Of a stretch of 64,000 nucleotides of DNA, positions 34,604 to 46,931 are shown one piece after another (positions within the stretch are counted from its first letter, which is position 1; every line of letters begins with the position of its first letter). The DNA comes from Leptodontidium sp. MPI-SDFR-AT-0119. Lineage: Eukaryota > Ascomycota > Leotiomycetes > Helotiales > Leptodontidiaceae. The notes under the pieces were generated by a model. That model was not told where the DNA came from and did no database searches. It saw nothing but the letters and a program-made list of their open reading frames with translations. The stretch covers positions 310,001 through 374,000 of the forward strand of contig JAHLEZ010000003.1 of assembly GCA_020726505.1 (NCBI GenBank), given 5' to 3'. The translations under genes and the position numbers were made by a program.

Positions 34604-37006
34604 ATGGCCATGTATTACGAGCCTCTCGATGTTGAGAATTATGAAATTCGAATGTTATCCATTTTGCCTGCTACCAACCACGACTCCATCATGAAATGCA
34701 CACTGGAGAAGACGAGCCTGATAGGTCCGACCAAATATGTCGCTCTGTCTTACTGTTGGGGCGATCCCGGTATCACGACCAAAATGTTTGTGAATGATAT
34801 CGAAGTTACTGTCACAGTGAATCTTGCGGACGCTTTACAGCAATTGCGTCTTCTTGGAGTCACGAGGGTTTGGGCAGATGCCTTGTGTATCAACTAGTCA
34901 GACCGGTAGGAAAAAAGCCTTTAGATCCGATATATGAAGCACGTGTACTCGAAAGCGGATGAAACTTATTCATGGCTGGGACGAGATGGTGCCGATAGCT
35001 CAAAAGCTGCTATGTTATTTCTCCAAAAGCTTTTGCTTACCGAAGACAGCGGACTTCCAAAAGACTTTCCAAACGAACATACACCAGGAGTAAATTGCAA
35101 GGCGTTGCAAGCAACAGCTATACCAATCATATCAGAAGCCTTGCGGCCCATGTCCATCGATGAAAGCCTTAATAGAGCTGATGACTGCAAACGCTGTTTG
35201 TACGAAACGAATTGTCGTGCGCTTGTGGACCTTTTTCAAATCCCCTACTGGAAGCGACGTTGGATTATTCAGGAGATTGCCGTATCGCCACGAGTGCAAA
35301 TAATCTGCGATGGTATGCGGATGACTCTAGAAGACATGAAGGCTGCAATACGCCCTTGTCGAAAGTCTTGCTACTGGAATTCAGAAACCGAGACTGCGTA
35401 TTCATTCATTGATCGGATATTGCAATTTCGTCATGATTGCCAAGCAGGCATGAAGCCTTCTCTTTGCAAATCAATTGCTATGACCCGGGAATCTCTTTCT
35501 GCAGATCCGAGGGACAGCATATTTGCGTTGCTCGGTATCTGTCATGACGGACCCGAGCTAGTTCCCACACCAAATTATCAGCAGCCTCTTGAGGCTATCG
35601 TGTTAGACATATCGAGATCTCTTCTTCGGAAAAAGAATTATCTTGAAGTTGTCTTGATCAACCGACTGCTTGAGATTGAAGGCAATCCAGCTCCTCTGCC
35701 CTCGTGAATTCAAAATGGAGTCACAACGGACATAACTGAAAATTCGTATGCCCTTGTCAACAAGCGACTTGCCTCGTGGGGGAAGTTGTGCATACTAGAT
35801 ATGATCGGAGAAATCAGTTATTTGTTTCAGGCCCAAGGTGTCATAATTGGAACAATCGTTGCCGCAACTTCGATAATTGGCTCCGGTGGAAATAACTCGG
35901 ATGAAATCCCGAGCGGCATTTTCGAAGGAGTGCTACTTGCGGATCAGTCAACTGAACCAACCGCATATTATGCTTCGAATGCAGAAATTGTTGCAGCTCT
36001 ATTTTCCTGCCTGACAGAGAGAGAAGACTTGACATCTGGTCGTCGAAGGCATATACTTGCTAAGCAATCAGACAGAGAGTCTGGGTTTTCCTACCATATG
36101 AGAGCTCATATAGTCTGGCATGCGGTCTGCCTTTATCTTGCAGGTTGCGATATACCACGTTGGTCAAGGCTTTGTCTCCCGCTGAACTGTTGTTACCTGT
36201 CACGTAGGAAACGAACACGTGTCCCAGAGTGTCTCGAATCTGGTAAGGATAACTTAGTGACACATGGATTGCTAGTCCAGTGGTTTGAGGCCAACGCCAA
36301 TTTCCTGGTTCAAGGAAGAGTACTGAAGGATTGGGCAAAGCGGTGGTCTTTTGGAACACTGGTGTTGAGATGGATCGACTCGGTAGGATGCCTCATTTTT
36401 GTCTGGGGTATACCTTGCTTGGTCTTGGTATTCTCTATCCTTTATCAAGACCAAGTTGTACACATCTCAGAGGACACTTTGATCGGTATTTTAATACCCC
36501 TCAGTTTTCTCTCCTCCTTTCAGATTGTTGCTTTATCCTTGTATAGGGGCAAAGTCTTTCGTCTGCTGCACAAGATTTGGGCCAATATGCCCCACATCCT
36601 CAAGAAGCCTAAGAAACTAGTCCGTTCGGACAAAGGGGCTATTGGTATGGCATGTGTTGCGGCTGAGCCCGGGGACAAGATCTGCCTTCTCGCGGGTCGG
36701 ACTACTCCACTCGTTCTGCGCGAAGTGGGAAGTGGAGATCGAGTCCGATACGTAGTCGTGGGGGATATTTACGTTTACATGTCGGGGTCTGATCGGAAGC
36801 TCTATAACGGATTCATTCACCAGCAAACCGATAGCGAAGTGACGGGTGGGGTTCATTTTCAGGAAATGCGTATGCGCTATGCCGGAATGCCTAAACCTTG
36901 GGGATCGAAAGGCAGGTCCGAGGAATGCGTAAATTCTGGGGAACGGGCTAGGTGTATTAACAGATATAGGAAGGAAGGGATACTAGAGACCTTCAATTTA
37001 GTTTAG
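34604..37006 (+). pseudogene. HET-domain (heterokaryon incompatibility) gene with four in-frame stops
   Basis: HET-domain proteins trigger cell death when genetically different fungal cells fuse. Here one continuous reading frame runs from ATG 34604 to TAG at 37004-37006, without any frameshift. It is interrupted by three TAG codons within 12 codons (34896-34934 region) and one TGA at 35705-35707. The domain is otherwise easy to read: KYVALSYCWG, then VWADALCIN, then KHVYSKADETYSWLG, then YWKRRWIIQEI. The stops fall where the family has Q (after CIN), where Q/M/W is usual, and where W is expected (LPS-stop-IQNG). After the HET region come two membrane segments (LIFVWGIPCLVLVFSILY and LIGILIPLSFLSSFQIVALSLY) and a conserved tail. 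The intact frame outside the stops indicates a recent loss. Confidence 0.88.
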
Positions 37007-38115
37007 ATTGTCTTTACTACTTGTATTTAGTAGCCGAAAATATAAATATTAACACCATACACTCCCTATGACAGCCCGGTCACATTGTATGTGTCAGAGG
37101 CATAACCCTTAGGCATAAGTCTTAGCCAGTTTAGCTCTGTCTATCAATACTGTAACGCTTCCGACTATGAAAATCCAATTTGAACAATATCATCTTGATG
37201 CGGTAATTATCGATTCATTCTCATCCGTTACAATTCATTTAGTCAAATACAATTCGTTCAGATGCCAAATTTCTGCGATATATTTGCATTTTTTAAGCGA
37301 GAATTAGCTAAGTCTAGAGATGAGGGGGGGGGGGGGGGGGTTCATTTCTGGAAGACCGCAGACATCCACGATATATATCTACAGTTGACGACTGCAAAGT
37401 GCGGTCTACTAGCTAGTATTTTGTGCTGTGTGAATTAACTGCACTCTGTTTGGCTCGGGCGATTGCCCATAAGCTGCATCAGAATAGCGCCAAATATCAG
37501 CCAATTCTACGAAGTCGAGCCAGTTCAGCTTGTCTCAGCCGCGGCTCAGCAACTTCCTGTATACAAAGTTCCTCAAAATTACTATAACACCTGCAGAAAA
37601 TTAAAATAACTAGCCAATTGACAGAACCTTCTTCCCAAAATGAACAGGAGACAGCTGCGGGTGGCTTGGAATGCAAGTTGGTGCCTTGTCCAACCTGAGT
37701 CACGCTTTCTTGATGGCACACCGGTAGAGTCATGTTTCCTGCCTCAAAGCGATAAGTCAACGGCGCAGCCACCGTATCTATCTACCTAACTTGGAAGTAT
37801 CCGCGTTGTTGGTACAACTTCACACTCATGTGATAATGAGACGAGAATAAATATTAGGGTGAGTCATGGTCAAGTTCGCAGCTCTCGTTTTTATATAAAG
37901 CTGAACAGAGCTGACCTTCCTTTCCTTCCTCCTTTGATTCAGATCATCAACTCCGACCACTGTTGTAGAACTAGCGTCGCTGATGCTACGTTATCTATTC
38001 TCACCTTGGATCTGAAAGGATTCTTCATTTCTTCAACGTCGTTGTAGACTACCCCTCCCAAGCCCAGCCCTCTCAACCCTCACAAATCACCCAAAGCTCA
38101 TATTCAGCATCAATC
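37007..38115. other. Intergenic region with a homopolymer G run
   Basis: No gene recognised. It holds 17 consecutive G at 37324-37340. The last 250 bp before 38116 are pyrimidine-rich (CCTTCCTTTCCTTCCTCC near 37920) and probably form the promoter of the VWA gene. Confidence 0.5.
37324..37340 (+). repeat. Poly-G tract, about 17 bases
   Basis: An uninterrupted G run in an AT-rich setting. Its length is prone to sequencing error, so the exact count is uncertain. Confidence 0.85.
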
Positions 38116-41100
38116 ATGGCTTCACTACCTGACCAAGAGGTCTTTGATCTCCTCGTTCTAGTCGATGCCACCTATTCCATGGACTCCTACCTCAGTTCTC
38201 TTCAAACGTCCCTGCCAAAGATCATTCAGATTTCCACTCTCACCGACTGCTTCACTCGGATCGGACTTCTTGCCTACAGAGACTACTGTGACAAAGAACT
38301 TTTGAACTGGTCTGGGTGGTACTCTCCATCAGCTCAGTCTGATGAATCAAAGGTAGACTTGGTAGCGAAGGCCAAGTCTCTATACTCCATGGGCGGCGGT
38401 GACGGTCCAGAGGCTATGAAAACTGGTCTCGCCAAAGCATACGAGCTGATGCGGCCAGATGCGACAACAATCATTCTAATCTACACGGACGCCCCTCCAC
38501 ATACAACTTCAAATGGAAGCATGACCGACAGGAGCTCCAATCTTCGCCCAGAGCAGAGAGCGTTGAGCGACAAGTCGTCTTATGGGGGATTTGGGCAGTA
38601 CTTTGTTGATTGGGTGACAACGGGCAAATGGTTGTCCAAGCGCCTGGGGGACAAGAAAGCCGTTGTATTCAGCATCCTCGAGCACGATACACCATTCAGT
38701 GTTAGCGGATACTACAATTATCTGTCGGCCAGGACTGGTGGAGCTTGCTTCTACCTGGCTGACTCAAAACCTGCCACCATCTCGAATTTCACAGTAGAAC
38801 TTCTCCTTGTGTGGATGGGAGCTGAAAAGACCGGCGCTTCTGCTACTGACGACTTGCCTGCATATCTGACAAGGTATGTCAATGCCGAAGGTTTGAGCAA
38901 ATTGGCGAACGAGAAGGATCTCACAGCAAGTCGTTTCTTTTGGACAACTTCAACATCTTCCTATGACACCATCATCAGCCCTAAGGAAAAGATCATGAAC
39001 AAGGAAGGCGCCAATAATATCACAAAAGTCAGAGCATCCGTGGCGATACTGAAGAAGTATTTGCCAAAGAAAGCCACCCCTGTCCAGGACTTTTCGAAAC
39101 GATACGCCGCCAACCCTAAGTACAAGAAGATAGCGGTGGACCAGCTCAAGAAGATCATTTCGGATGATGTTTCTGCCATAACCATCAATCCCGTGTTTGG
39201 ATCACTGTGGAGGGCAGTCTGTAATGACCGCGAAAATCCAGCACGGGATGAAGTGATTGCTGCTTTTGGCCTGCAGGTGGATCGAATCCAGGATGCCGAG
39301 GAAAAGAGCCGAATGAAGGTATGGTTGGAAGAATCATACGACTACACTGCAGAGGTGATGGACGCCATCAATTCAGTACCAGAATCAGACCGTTTCCCGT
39401 GTGTTTGCCTCGATCCAACCTTGGCTTTTGGCAAGTCAACTGAGGTCGATGACGATGACAGCACGGAAATAACTTCTTTCCGTCGAGACGAGCTTCTCGA
39501 AATTGGCCGTTCTTGTGACTACAAAATCCTCCGTCGTCTTGGGAAAGTCTTGACACGACTCACGTACATCAAATCCGCTGATGAACTACCTTCACACATC
39601 GCCACAGCTTCAGAGACCGAGATCCCAAGAATTCCAATGGCACTAGCATCTGAAAAGTACAAGCGAAAGTTCTGGAAAATCTTGCTGCATATTGTCGTTC
39701 CCGGGACGATGCTGTCAGCAAGACCAGCAGCTCTACTTGCCGCGCTCAGCATACGCCTTGGAATCCAGCCACTATTTGAAGCGGCTGATCGGGAAATGTG
39801 GCTTTGGAGAGATCGGTGGAATAATATTGAGATTCCTGAGACATGGAATGTTAGTTGTCTGTCTCTTCTGCTTGACGCTGATCAGTCTTACAAGAAGAGA
39901 CGTGCAGAGAGCGAAGTCAAGGTATGTCTGAACTCACTTCTTGTTGGATCCGAGCTTGAGCGACCTGCGAAGCGAGCCCGTGTTGAGAAATTCGATGTAC
40001 TAACTTCTCTCTCGAAGTCAAACACTCCCGAGTCTCTTCTCAAGCCGGAAGACCAAGCCCTGTTCGAACGACTTGTTTCCTACAAGATGCTCGAGCTCAA
40101 CATGAATACAACTCTCAAGGCTCGAATTGGCTGGGCTCCAGAAAAGACCTCTGTAGCTATTGGCCACACGGTATTCTGTGAATCCTGCCAGTACCCCCGA
40201 TCGGTCACCATTATGGGTGACAATGGAAAGTGCGGCCATTGTCTCTGGACTCACTACACCTCTACCGAAGATAGACAGACTTCCATCACAGCACGGGTAA
40301 CCAGAGATGACACTGAGACAACTCCTGCAACTTGGGTAGAGTGTAACATCCGCAAGTGCCGAGCACAATATGTCGTCTACCACCCAGAACTCCTGAACGT
40401 CAAGCCAAAATGTCACTATTGTCGAGAGGGCAAGGTGGCCCCTGTTCTTGAATGCACCAAATGTTTCAACAGAGTCATTTCCCAGTCGCATACCGCCCCA
40501 GCGGAGTATCGGGATTTGAATGTTATGCCTGCATCAGCGGCCGGAAGACCATTGTTGATGTCGAGACTACCACGTCCAATCTCTGCGTCGAGAACACCAC
40601 CAGTTGGCTCTTGCGCAACAACAACAAGAAAATTCCAGAGCCTTTCAACAAACGCTCACTTTTCCACACAATCTCTGCAGCCGGGACGGAAGATTTCTGC
40701 AAGAAAGTCGAGCTATTCCCAATTTCAGTCAATTATAGCCTGGTATTGCAAGGTAAGACTGTCCGCAATACCCAGGAACTGGTTGGAGATCTCCAGAAAT
40801 GGGTCAATCGCCGGAAGGCCGAGTCTGGAACCTGCTCGCTATGCTTCTCTGATTCTCGAAAGACGGACCTCCTCTGGGCGTGTGGACGATCCGGATGTCT
40901 TCAGAAAGTTTGCAAGGGCTGCTTGAATGGCTGGTATGGTCTCAACGCCGCTGGGAAGATCATCAATACTGCCGCTCTCTCATGCCCATTCTGTCGACGT
41001 AACCCAACAGCCAAGACTCTTTCCAAGTACGGGATGGGTATTCACGCCGTCGGAGACCTGCGAACGGCAGTCGAGGAGAAAGGGGAGTGGATATCCGCAT

Positions 41101-41444
41101 GGTGTATAGGCTGTGGTCATGCGAAGCGGTTCATGGAACGTGTCTGTGCAGCTGGCGCTCCAGTTGAAGTCACGAATTGGAGTTGCGATAGTTGCAGGGA
41201 ATCAGATGCTTTGAAGATGGAGCGTATTAAGAAATGCCCTGGTTGTGGGACGATGACGGAGAAGATTAGTGGATGCGATCATATCACTTGCACGGTTGCT
41301 GGGTGTGGTATTCATTGGTGTTTCTACTGCGGGGAGAAGTCCGATCAGGATAGTATTTACATTCACATGAGCACGGAACATGGAGGTTATTATGGCGTTG
41401 CTGCGGCGGAGGAAGATATTGAGGACGATGACTATTATGTGTGA
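38116..41444 (+). CDS. VWA domain fused to RING/IBR/RING-like E3 ligase candidate; one frameshift near 40516
   Basis: A very long single exon. The start MASLPDQEVFDLLVLVDATYSMDSY opens a von Willebrand A domain with a DATYSMDSY form of the DxSxS metal site. A long helical middle follows (39000-40100). Then come several Cys clusters (FCESCQYPRS, CGHCLW, CHYCREG, CTKCFN) in the first frame to about 40510. The second frame continues with ECYACISG, a RING-like region (CSLCFSD..CGRSGCLQKVCKGC..CPFCRR), an IBR-like region (WCIGCG..CDSC) and a final RING2-like unit (KKCPGCGTMTEKISGCDHITC..CGIHWCFYCG), ending at TGA 41442-41444. The two frames meet at 40510-40520, where text flows YRD then FECYAC if a single T were present. 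RBR ligases pass ubiquitin through a Cys in RING2. Its role is unknown. Confidence 0.75.
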
Positions 41445-42019
41445 GCTAATTATTGAAAATCATTTCGCTGAAGGGAGGAGATTTAGCCGACTCGAGTGGT
41501 TTTTCTTTCGAGGGTTTGTTCCAGACTTAAAGTTAGCGAGCGCGTTTGTTGTTTTTAAGATTTGCTGTCGTCACTTTTCCAGATAATCAAGCAAATCTCC
41601 TTGTCTTTCCAAGCTCTACAGCTCATCCTGGAGTGATTTTTCCCTTTCAAAGAGTCTCCAGCCCAGACTGGATATAATTTTGGAGCCTGAGCATGAATGC
41701 TCCTTTCTGTAAAGTCACAATTAATTAGCCTCACTGTTCCTTTACAGTGTAAAATAGTGTCAATCGATTATTTGAAAAGGCTTCAAGTTCCTGAATGCTG
41801 TTCTTGCTTTTTAGAAATTTGGATTCTGGGTCAACAGTGAGACATGTGAGTGGTAATGGAGAGTTCCAGCAACATCGATTGATACCTTCAGTTGTTCGCA
41901 TTCATTCGACTTGATTCTCCAAAACTTGATTCTCTGCACTGTCAATCCACGTTAGTGGTCGCTAAAGGCGTCTAAATTTCCCATTCTCTCTGTCCAGAGC
42001 TACATGTCAAATTTCATCA
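41445..42019. other. Intergenic region, no gene recognised
   Basis: Between the 3' end of the VWA-RBR gene and the 3' end of the minus-strand reductase. Nothing recognised beyond presumed 3' flanks. Confidence 0.5.
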
Positions 42020-43022
42020 TCACTTATCGGCTACATGTACAATAATCTTTCCCTTACTCTTCCCTCCCTTCAAGAGCTCAATCGCCTTCGGCACATCTCC
42101 ATACTCAAAAACCTGCTCAACAGGAACTTTAACCTTCCCATCAATGATCCACCCCGCAATTCTTTCCAGATCATCCCTGCTATTTCGCGTGAAGAACGCT
42201 TCAAACTTCCTACTTCCACCTTCGAGAATCCTCGGGAGGAATAATCTGCTCATATAGACCTTGGCGGTCTCCAAAGATGCGCTACCACCGACTTGCACGA
42301 ACTTGCCAGCCGGCAAGAGGAACTTGTCCGCGCTGGTATACAAATCTGTTGGAGACGTCCCGACATTATCAACAACGAGGCTGTAGGCGAGTCCATTCTC
42401 AATAAGCTTTTGAGTGACATCTGTAGTCGTGTAGTCGATAGCCTCATCCGCTCCATACAGTTTACACAACTCCATTTTCGCCGTCGAGCACGAGACCGTA
42501 ACTGACATCCAACTGCCTTGGCGATTTGAATCCCAAACACCCCCACGGATCCCGAACCTCCATTAATAAAAGCCCTATCACCAGCCTTGACATTTGGAAC
42601 GATAGTTTGGTACGCAGTGAGCCCCGCGGTCCCAACACCGCCGCATGATCTACACCCACTCCCTCAGGAAGTACCGCACATCCATCATACGCAGCAACAA
42701 CAAACTGGCCCAGAGTCCCAAATTGCGTCGGTTCCAACCTCCCAAACACCACATCTCCGATTTTGAAAACATCAGTCTCTTGTCCTAGCGTTACGACGCG
42801 ACCGCTGAAATCCATCCCTGGACTGGCTGGTTTGGACATCACGATGTTCCCGAGGAATCCCATCTCTGCTAACTTGTAGTCTGCGGGATTCAAGCTCATG
42901 CTGGTGACTTGCACGAGCATTTCTGGTTTGGTGGGGTTTAAGGTTGGTTTGGTTGCGTTGGGGACGAGATGGATTGTCTTCTCGAGAGCCCCGCTCGAGG
43001 AGCTGTATTGCCAAGCTTTCAT
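42020..43022 (-). pseudogene. Medium-chain dehydrogenase/reductase (quinone-oxidoreductase-like) with two single-base shifts
   Basis: A zinc-independent MDR protein that would reduce a carbonyl or quinone substrate with NAD(P)H. Reading starts at MKAWQYSSSSGALEK (43022). The N-terminal GroES-like domain contains NPADYKLAEMGF and PASPGMDFSGRV. At about 42640 the frame shifts after DHAA and continues as VGTAGLTAYQTIVPN to the Rossmann motif GGSGSVGVFGIQIAKAVGC. At about 42507 it shifts again into VTVSCSTAKMELCKLYGADE, then runs to the stop at 42020. No intron with acceptable ends explains either shift; each is repaired on paper by one base. Without sequencing error the enzyme is dead, since the cofactor-binding half is out of frame. 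Confidence 0.75.
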
Positions 43023-43864
43023 CGTTGCTGCCATCTTATCACTTTGCTTGAAATTCAAGTGTTGAGAACCAATTCTGATGAGTCTGTGATGATGGTATGA
43101 GGATTTGGCGTTGATATATAGAAGAAAGTACGAGGTGGTGCCGTTCCTGGAATGGTGGCATGATGGTAAATAAATACTCGAGATCGAAGGTGGACGAAAT
43201 TTTGCTTGGAAAAAGTGGACTTGGTGGCGATATCGCTTAATCTCGCTAGGAAAATGAGTGTCAACAATGGAGAAGCAACCTCCTTCGAGGACCCTGAAAG
43301 AACTATGATTAAACCCTTTGTTTAGAAAGATTGTTGGATGCGAAAATTTGGTTCTTTGTTCTTGCGCTCTTTGACATCGCAGAACTTTAATAGTCGATTT
43401 TCGCTAAACGAGAATTCGAAGGCGCAGGGTTCGAGTGCTATCTGGTAGCACCTGAAATCAGGCAGCTAGGTGCGCTTTTGTGTTCTAGATTCCTCATTCT
43501 GTAACACAAATTCTAAGTCTCTAATTTCCAGAGCTTTCCGCAGATCTTCTAATGCAGTAAAAGGGGAGTTGAGCTACTGCTGCTAAGCCCATGAACTCCC
43601 TAACTGCAACAAAGCTCTGATTTGGTAATCTGTGAATCTTCGAGGGCTAGTTATTGATTATTTGGGGCTAGTGCTTGCTAGCGCTGTTCTCGAAGTCGAC
43701 GCGAATCTAAAGGTGAGTGGTCATTTCGAGCCTCTCCTAGTCTCGAACCGATCCTTCACAAATAAATTTCGAAAAGCATTCAGCTTCGAGCTCCCGCTTC
43801 GAGAAGCACATACTTCATACAACGTAGCAACTCCACAACCGCGCATCGAAATCTATTAGCAACG
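43023..43864. other. Intergenic region, no gene recognised
   Basis: Presumed promoters for the minus-strand reductase and the plus-strand zinc-finger gene. A GGTTCGAGTGC stretch near 43427 resembles a tRNA T loop but lacks stems. A TCGAAGC-rich patch lies near 43780-43800. Confidence 0.4.
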
Positions 43865-44821
43865 ATGAACAGCCGTGGGAGACGCAACGCGCGCAACAAG
43901 AGGAAGAGGGAGTCGAGCGAGGATGGCTCTATGGAACGAGGAAGCCCTCCATCCAAGGTCACGGTCTACAGGTACGCAGACTGATATCCTGCACTCCATA
44001 TCTAATAAATGAAACAGTCATGACACCGACAGTAACCGCGACCACCGAGGCCGTTCTTCATCATTAAGCCCTACGCCTCCTCCTCCTCGACCACTCATAA
44101 AACTCAATATGCCACCCGCTTTGCCTCGCAAGGTGCCAAAAGAAACGGCATCGGTTCCTGATGACCTCACCTGCGGTCTATGCAAGATGGCCTTCGACAA
44201 CAAAGACCTGAGACTGTCGCACCTCTTGAGAACTCCACATGGCCTCAACGAGAACATGCAGATTGTCCCCGTGCCAGCCGGTTATGGTCTCAACGATGCA
44301 TCTCAAATCATCGCCGTGCCTCCCGGATACCAACTCGACAAGTTCTTGAAGCTCGTCGCCATCCCACAACCATCAGCCTCACGTGCCCGCAGTGCACCTG
44401 CTGCTCCTGATTTCGTACTACCACCACCTATCATGGAACCAGGATGCCCAGCAACTGGAGTGTTCGTTCAGGTCGGAACACCAGGCACACCTAATCCTCC
44501 CAAGGCTGTAACATGGCACTGCCCATGGCCAGGCTGCGATAAGAAGAACGTATGTGTAACCTCTCGCCTTTCCCCAAGATACCTGAAAGTTTGGTTTTGA
44601 AGACATGTCTTCGCTCTTGAGGGTTAAGTTGACATCCAAATTTGGGGACTGAAGTGCTGATTTTATTGAAGTGGAAGATTTACAGACTCAACAGGCACAT
44701 CAACACAACTCATGTGGCGGTGCGGAGATCCTATTCGATTTGTGGATGTGGACAGGCATACGCTACCAAGGCTGAAGAAGAGGCCCACCGGGCAGAAACA
44801 GGTCATCCCAAAGCTGTTTAA
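43865..44821 (+). CDS. C2H2-like zinc-finger protein, three exons
   Basis: Exons are 43865-43971, 44018-44549 and 44672-44821, coding for 262 aa. All joins keep frame (introns of 46 and 122 nt). The N-terminus is strongly basic (MNSRGRRNARNKRKRE), probably a nuclear localisation signal. A proline-rich segment (PTPPPPRPLI) follows. A first finger-like unit is LTCGLCKMAFDNKDLRLSHLLRTPH. The middle contains a repeated GYGLND/GYQLDK pattern. The C-terminus has WHCPWPGCDKKN, spliced to WKIYRLNRHINTTH (C-x4-C..H-x4-H type), and a last CGCGQAYATKAEEEAHRAETGH. Likely a nuclear DNA- or RNA-binding protein; no specific function can be assigned. Confidence 0.82.
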
Positions 44822-45756
44822 GTTAGGTTATTCGGTGTCAAGACAGAGGTACGATAGGGGAGTGAGCAGATTTGGGCAAAATGGATTATGAACCGTGGAT
44901 TGTAGAGTAGAGAAATCGTACCATTGCGAGAAATTGAGAACCAAAACACTGTCAAGCCGTGTTATAAAATTATGCCACGAGTTTTGCTGTATTTTCCCTT
45001 TCGTCTTCCTCCTTGCTGTTCTAATAAAGTCCATCCAAGTCCACTGCATACTAAAATTCCAGTTATTAGTACAAATAGCTTATTGAACCATCCTCCAGCC
45101 CTATTCATTCTGACCTGAAGCACCCATTAAACAACCACATCATTAAAGCATAGAATCTGGGTTTGGTGGAAGGAAAATATTGATGCGAGGACATATGATG
45201 TTATATTTTAAATCAAGAAGGAAAAATGTGCTCTTGTGGGCTTGGATATGAAAGAAGGTGAGGCGCAAAATCCCCGTGAATGGTCCTGACATGATTTTGC
45301 TGGTGTGATTTTGTCTGAAAGAATCTTGCCCCAATGTTCTGAATAGTCGAGACAGTTACTTAAAACGTGGGTTTTACTCATACAGCTTCACAAAATGACA
45401 TACAAACGTAAACTGCTGTTGACCTAGGCTGCTGAGTTAATTTTCCTAATCTAAATACTAAGTGTCTAAACGAGTCCTATTTTCAACATCCCACAACTCA
45501 ACATCGACACTTTCTCATGCATTCGAACTTCAAATAAGGCTGACAGTGCAATTAGATATACTTTCGAGTTCATATATCTCGAGAATATTGTCAGCCTCGC
45601 GTTCAGGCCATTGCGGGGTTGGATCTTTTCAAGTGACTCCCATCTTCCACTATCCCCAAGCAACAACAGCAACCGCATTCAACACCACAACACCACAACA
45701 CCCCCGAGTCTCACACAAACAAATCAACTCCACTAAATACAAAGGACAAAGTCACA
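44822..45756. other. Intergenic region, no gene recognised
   Basis: Nothing supported. It is AT-rich at 44900-45200 and contains the presumed promoter of the following ORF, with a CAACACCACAACACC stretch near 45680-45700. Confidence 0.45.
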
Positions 45757-46227
45757 ATGGCACGCTCCCGCCACGTCCTCCCAAGACGCCCCCTTGATCG
45801 ACTCCCATTCTCTCCATCCGTCGAAGAACTCCGCCATAATCGCGGTTTCGACGATACTATCAAGCTCTCCGCCGAATACCTCTTCTCCCTCGATAGGAAT
45901 GCCGCTGAGCCTGACTCTGACTCTGCACCAATCGCTGAGTCCGAGTCCGAGCTAACTCCCTCTGCCTCCTCCCCAGCCTCTCAAGATCCCGTCGCAGCTC
46001 CAGTCTCCTCTTCCACCTTCGCCTCCGCCTCCGCAGCTCCTGTCTCTTCTTCTACCCCCACCTCTACCAATGCCACTTCTTACCAACCCACTCACCGCTA
46101 CAGCACAGGCCCAACTCACCTGCTGCAACACTACCTACCTCAGCCAGAGTTCATACACCCGGCACCGAAAGACGATCCACACGAGCACCAAGACACAGAT
46201 AAGTTATACGGTATCTACAGCAAGTAG
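45757..46227 (+). CDS. Ala/Ser/Pro-rich hypothetical protein
   Basis: A 156-aa frame starting MARSRHVLPRRPLDRLPFSP. The first 50 residues look folded or helical (VEELRHNRGFDDTIKLSAEYLFSLDR). The rest is low complexity, with APVSSSTFASASAAPVSSST repeats. The ATG sits in a good context (GTCACAATGGCA) with a CA-rich leader. No domain or homolog was recognised. A spliced C-terminus is possible because another frame stays open past the TAG at 46225. Confidence 0.5.
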   Translation: MARSRHVLPRRPLDRLPFSPSVEELRHNRGFDDTIKLSAEYLFSLDRNAAEPDSDSAPIAESESELTPSASSPASQDPVAAPVSSSTFASASAAPVSSSTPTSTNATSYQPTHRYSTGPTHLLQHYLPQPEFIHPAPKDDPHEHQDTDKLYGIYSK

Positions 46228-46931
46228 ATCTCGAGAGGTAATTAGCCCCGCCACCGAAGAAATTCGCACAAAGGAGCCTACTTGTGTAGGAGATTTTAGA
46301 AGGGTTTCCTACAAACTCGGATAGTGGGAATATCTGATCTGGTGGCTCGCTATAACGACATGGTTGATAGATGGTTGCTGGTGCTTGGTATGGTCTTGGG
46401 AGAAGTAAGGACAAACTGGGAATGATTGTGCCGGATGCTTGGAAAGATCTGCCACGGTCACACGTTGATGATGGGAATGGAAACTATTACCTTGGTTAAA
46501 CTTATGAATCAACAAATCATCATGGCGTATTTGCAAAATAAGTTATGTGCATGGGATGAGGCTATCTTTGGTGTGCATGTGGCTTGATGTCTGCGAAAGC
46601 CTGTTTACTGTTCTTACTGTACCAGATGCTGATACCTAGCACTACATCAGCGATGACTGCCCAAGATCAAGACTGGAAAGATTTCAATTCATACATTTGT
46701 CATCGCTAGCCTCCTTCCCCAAAACCCGAAGAAGGATTTCAAGTCTAGCAGATAATTTTCATATAAAGTAATAGTAAATACTTCCTTCATTCTCCAGAAC
46801 CAAATGAAGAAAACAAACAAAGTGAGCTTTCCAGGTACAGCATAATCTCACCTCCTTCACTCCCCATAGTTTCGCTTACCCCATGTTAGGTCAAAGTTCA
46901 CCAAGGATCTCTGAGCTGAAATCATAAATTG
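46228..46931. other. Intergenic region, no gene recognised
   Basis: Nothing supported by domains or repeats between the Ala/Ser/Pro-rich ORF and the 3' end of the minus-strand SDR gene. Confidence 0.45.

Noticed and set aside
43420..43460. GGTTCGAGTGC as a tRNA T arm
   Set aside because: No pairing stem around the loop and no D or anticodon arm upstream.
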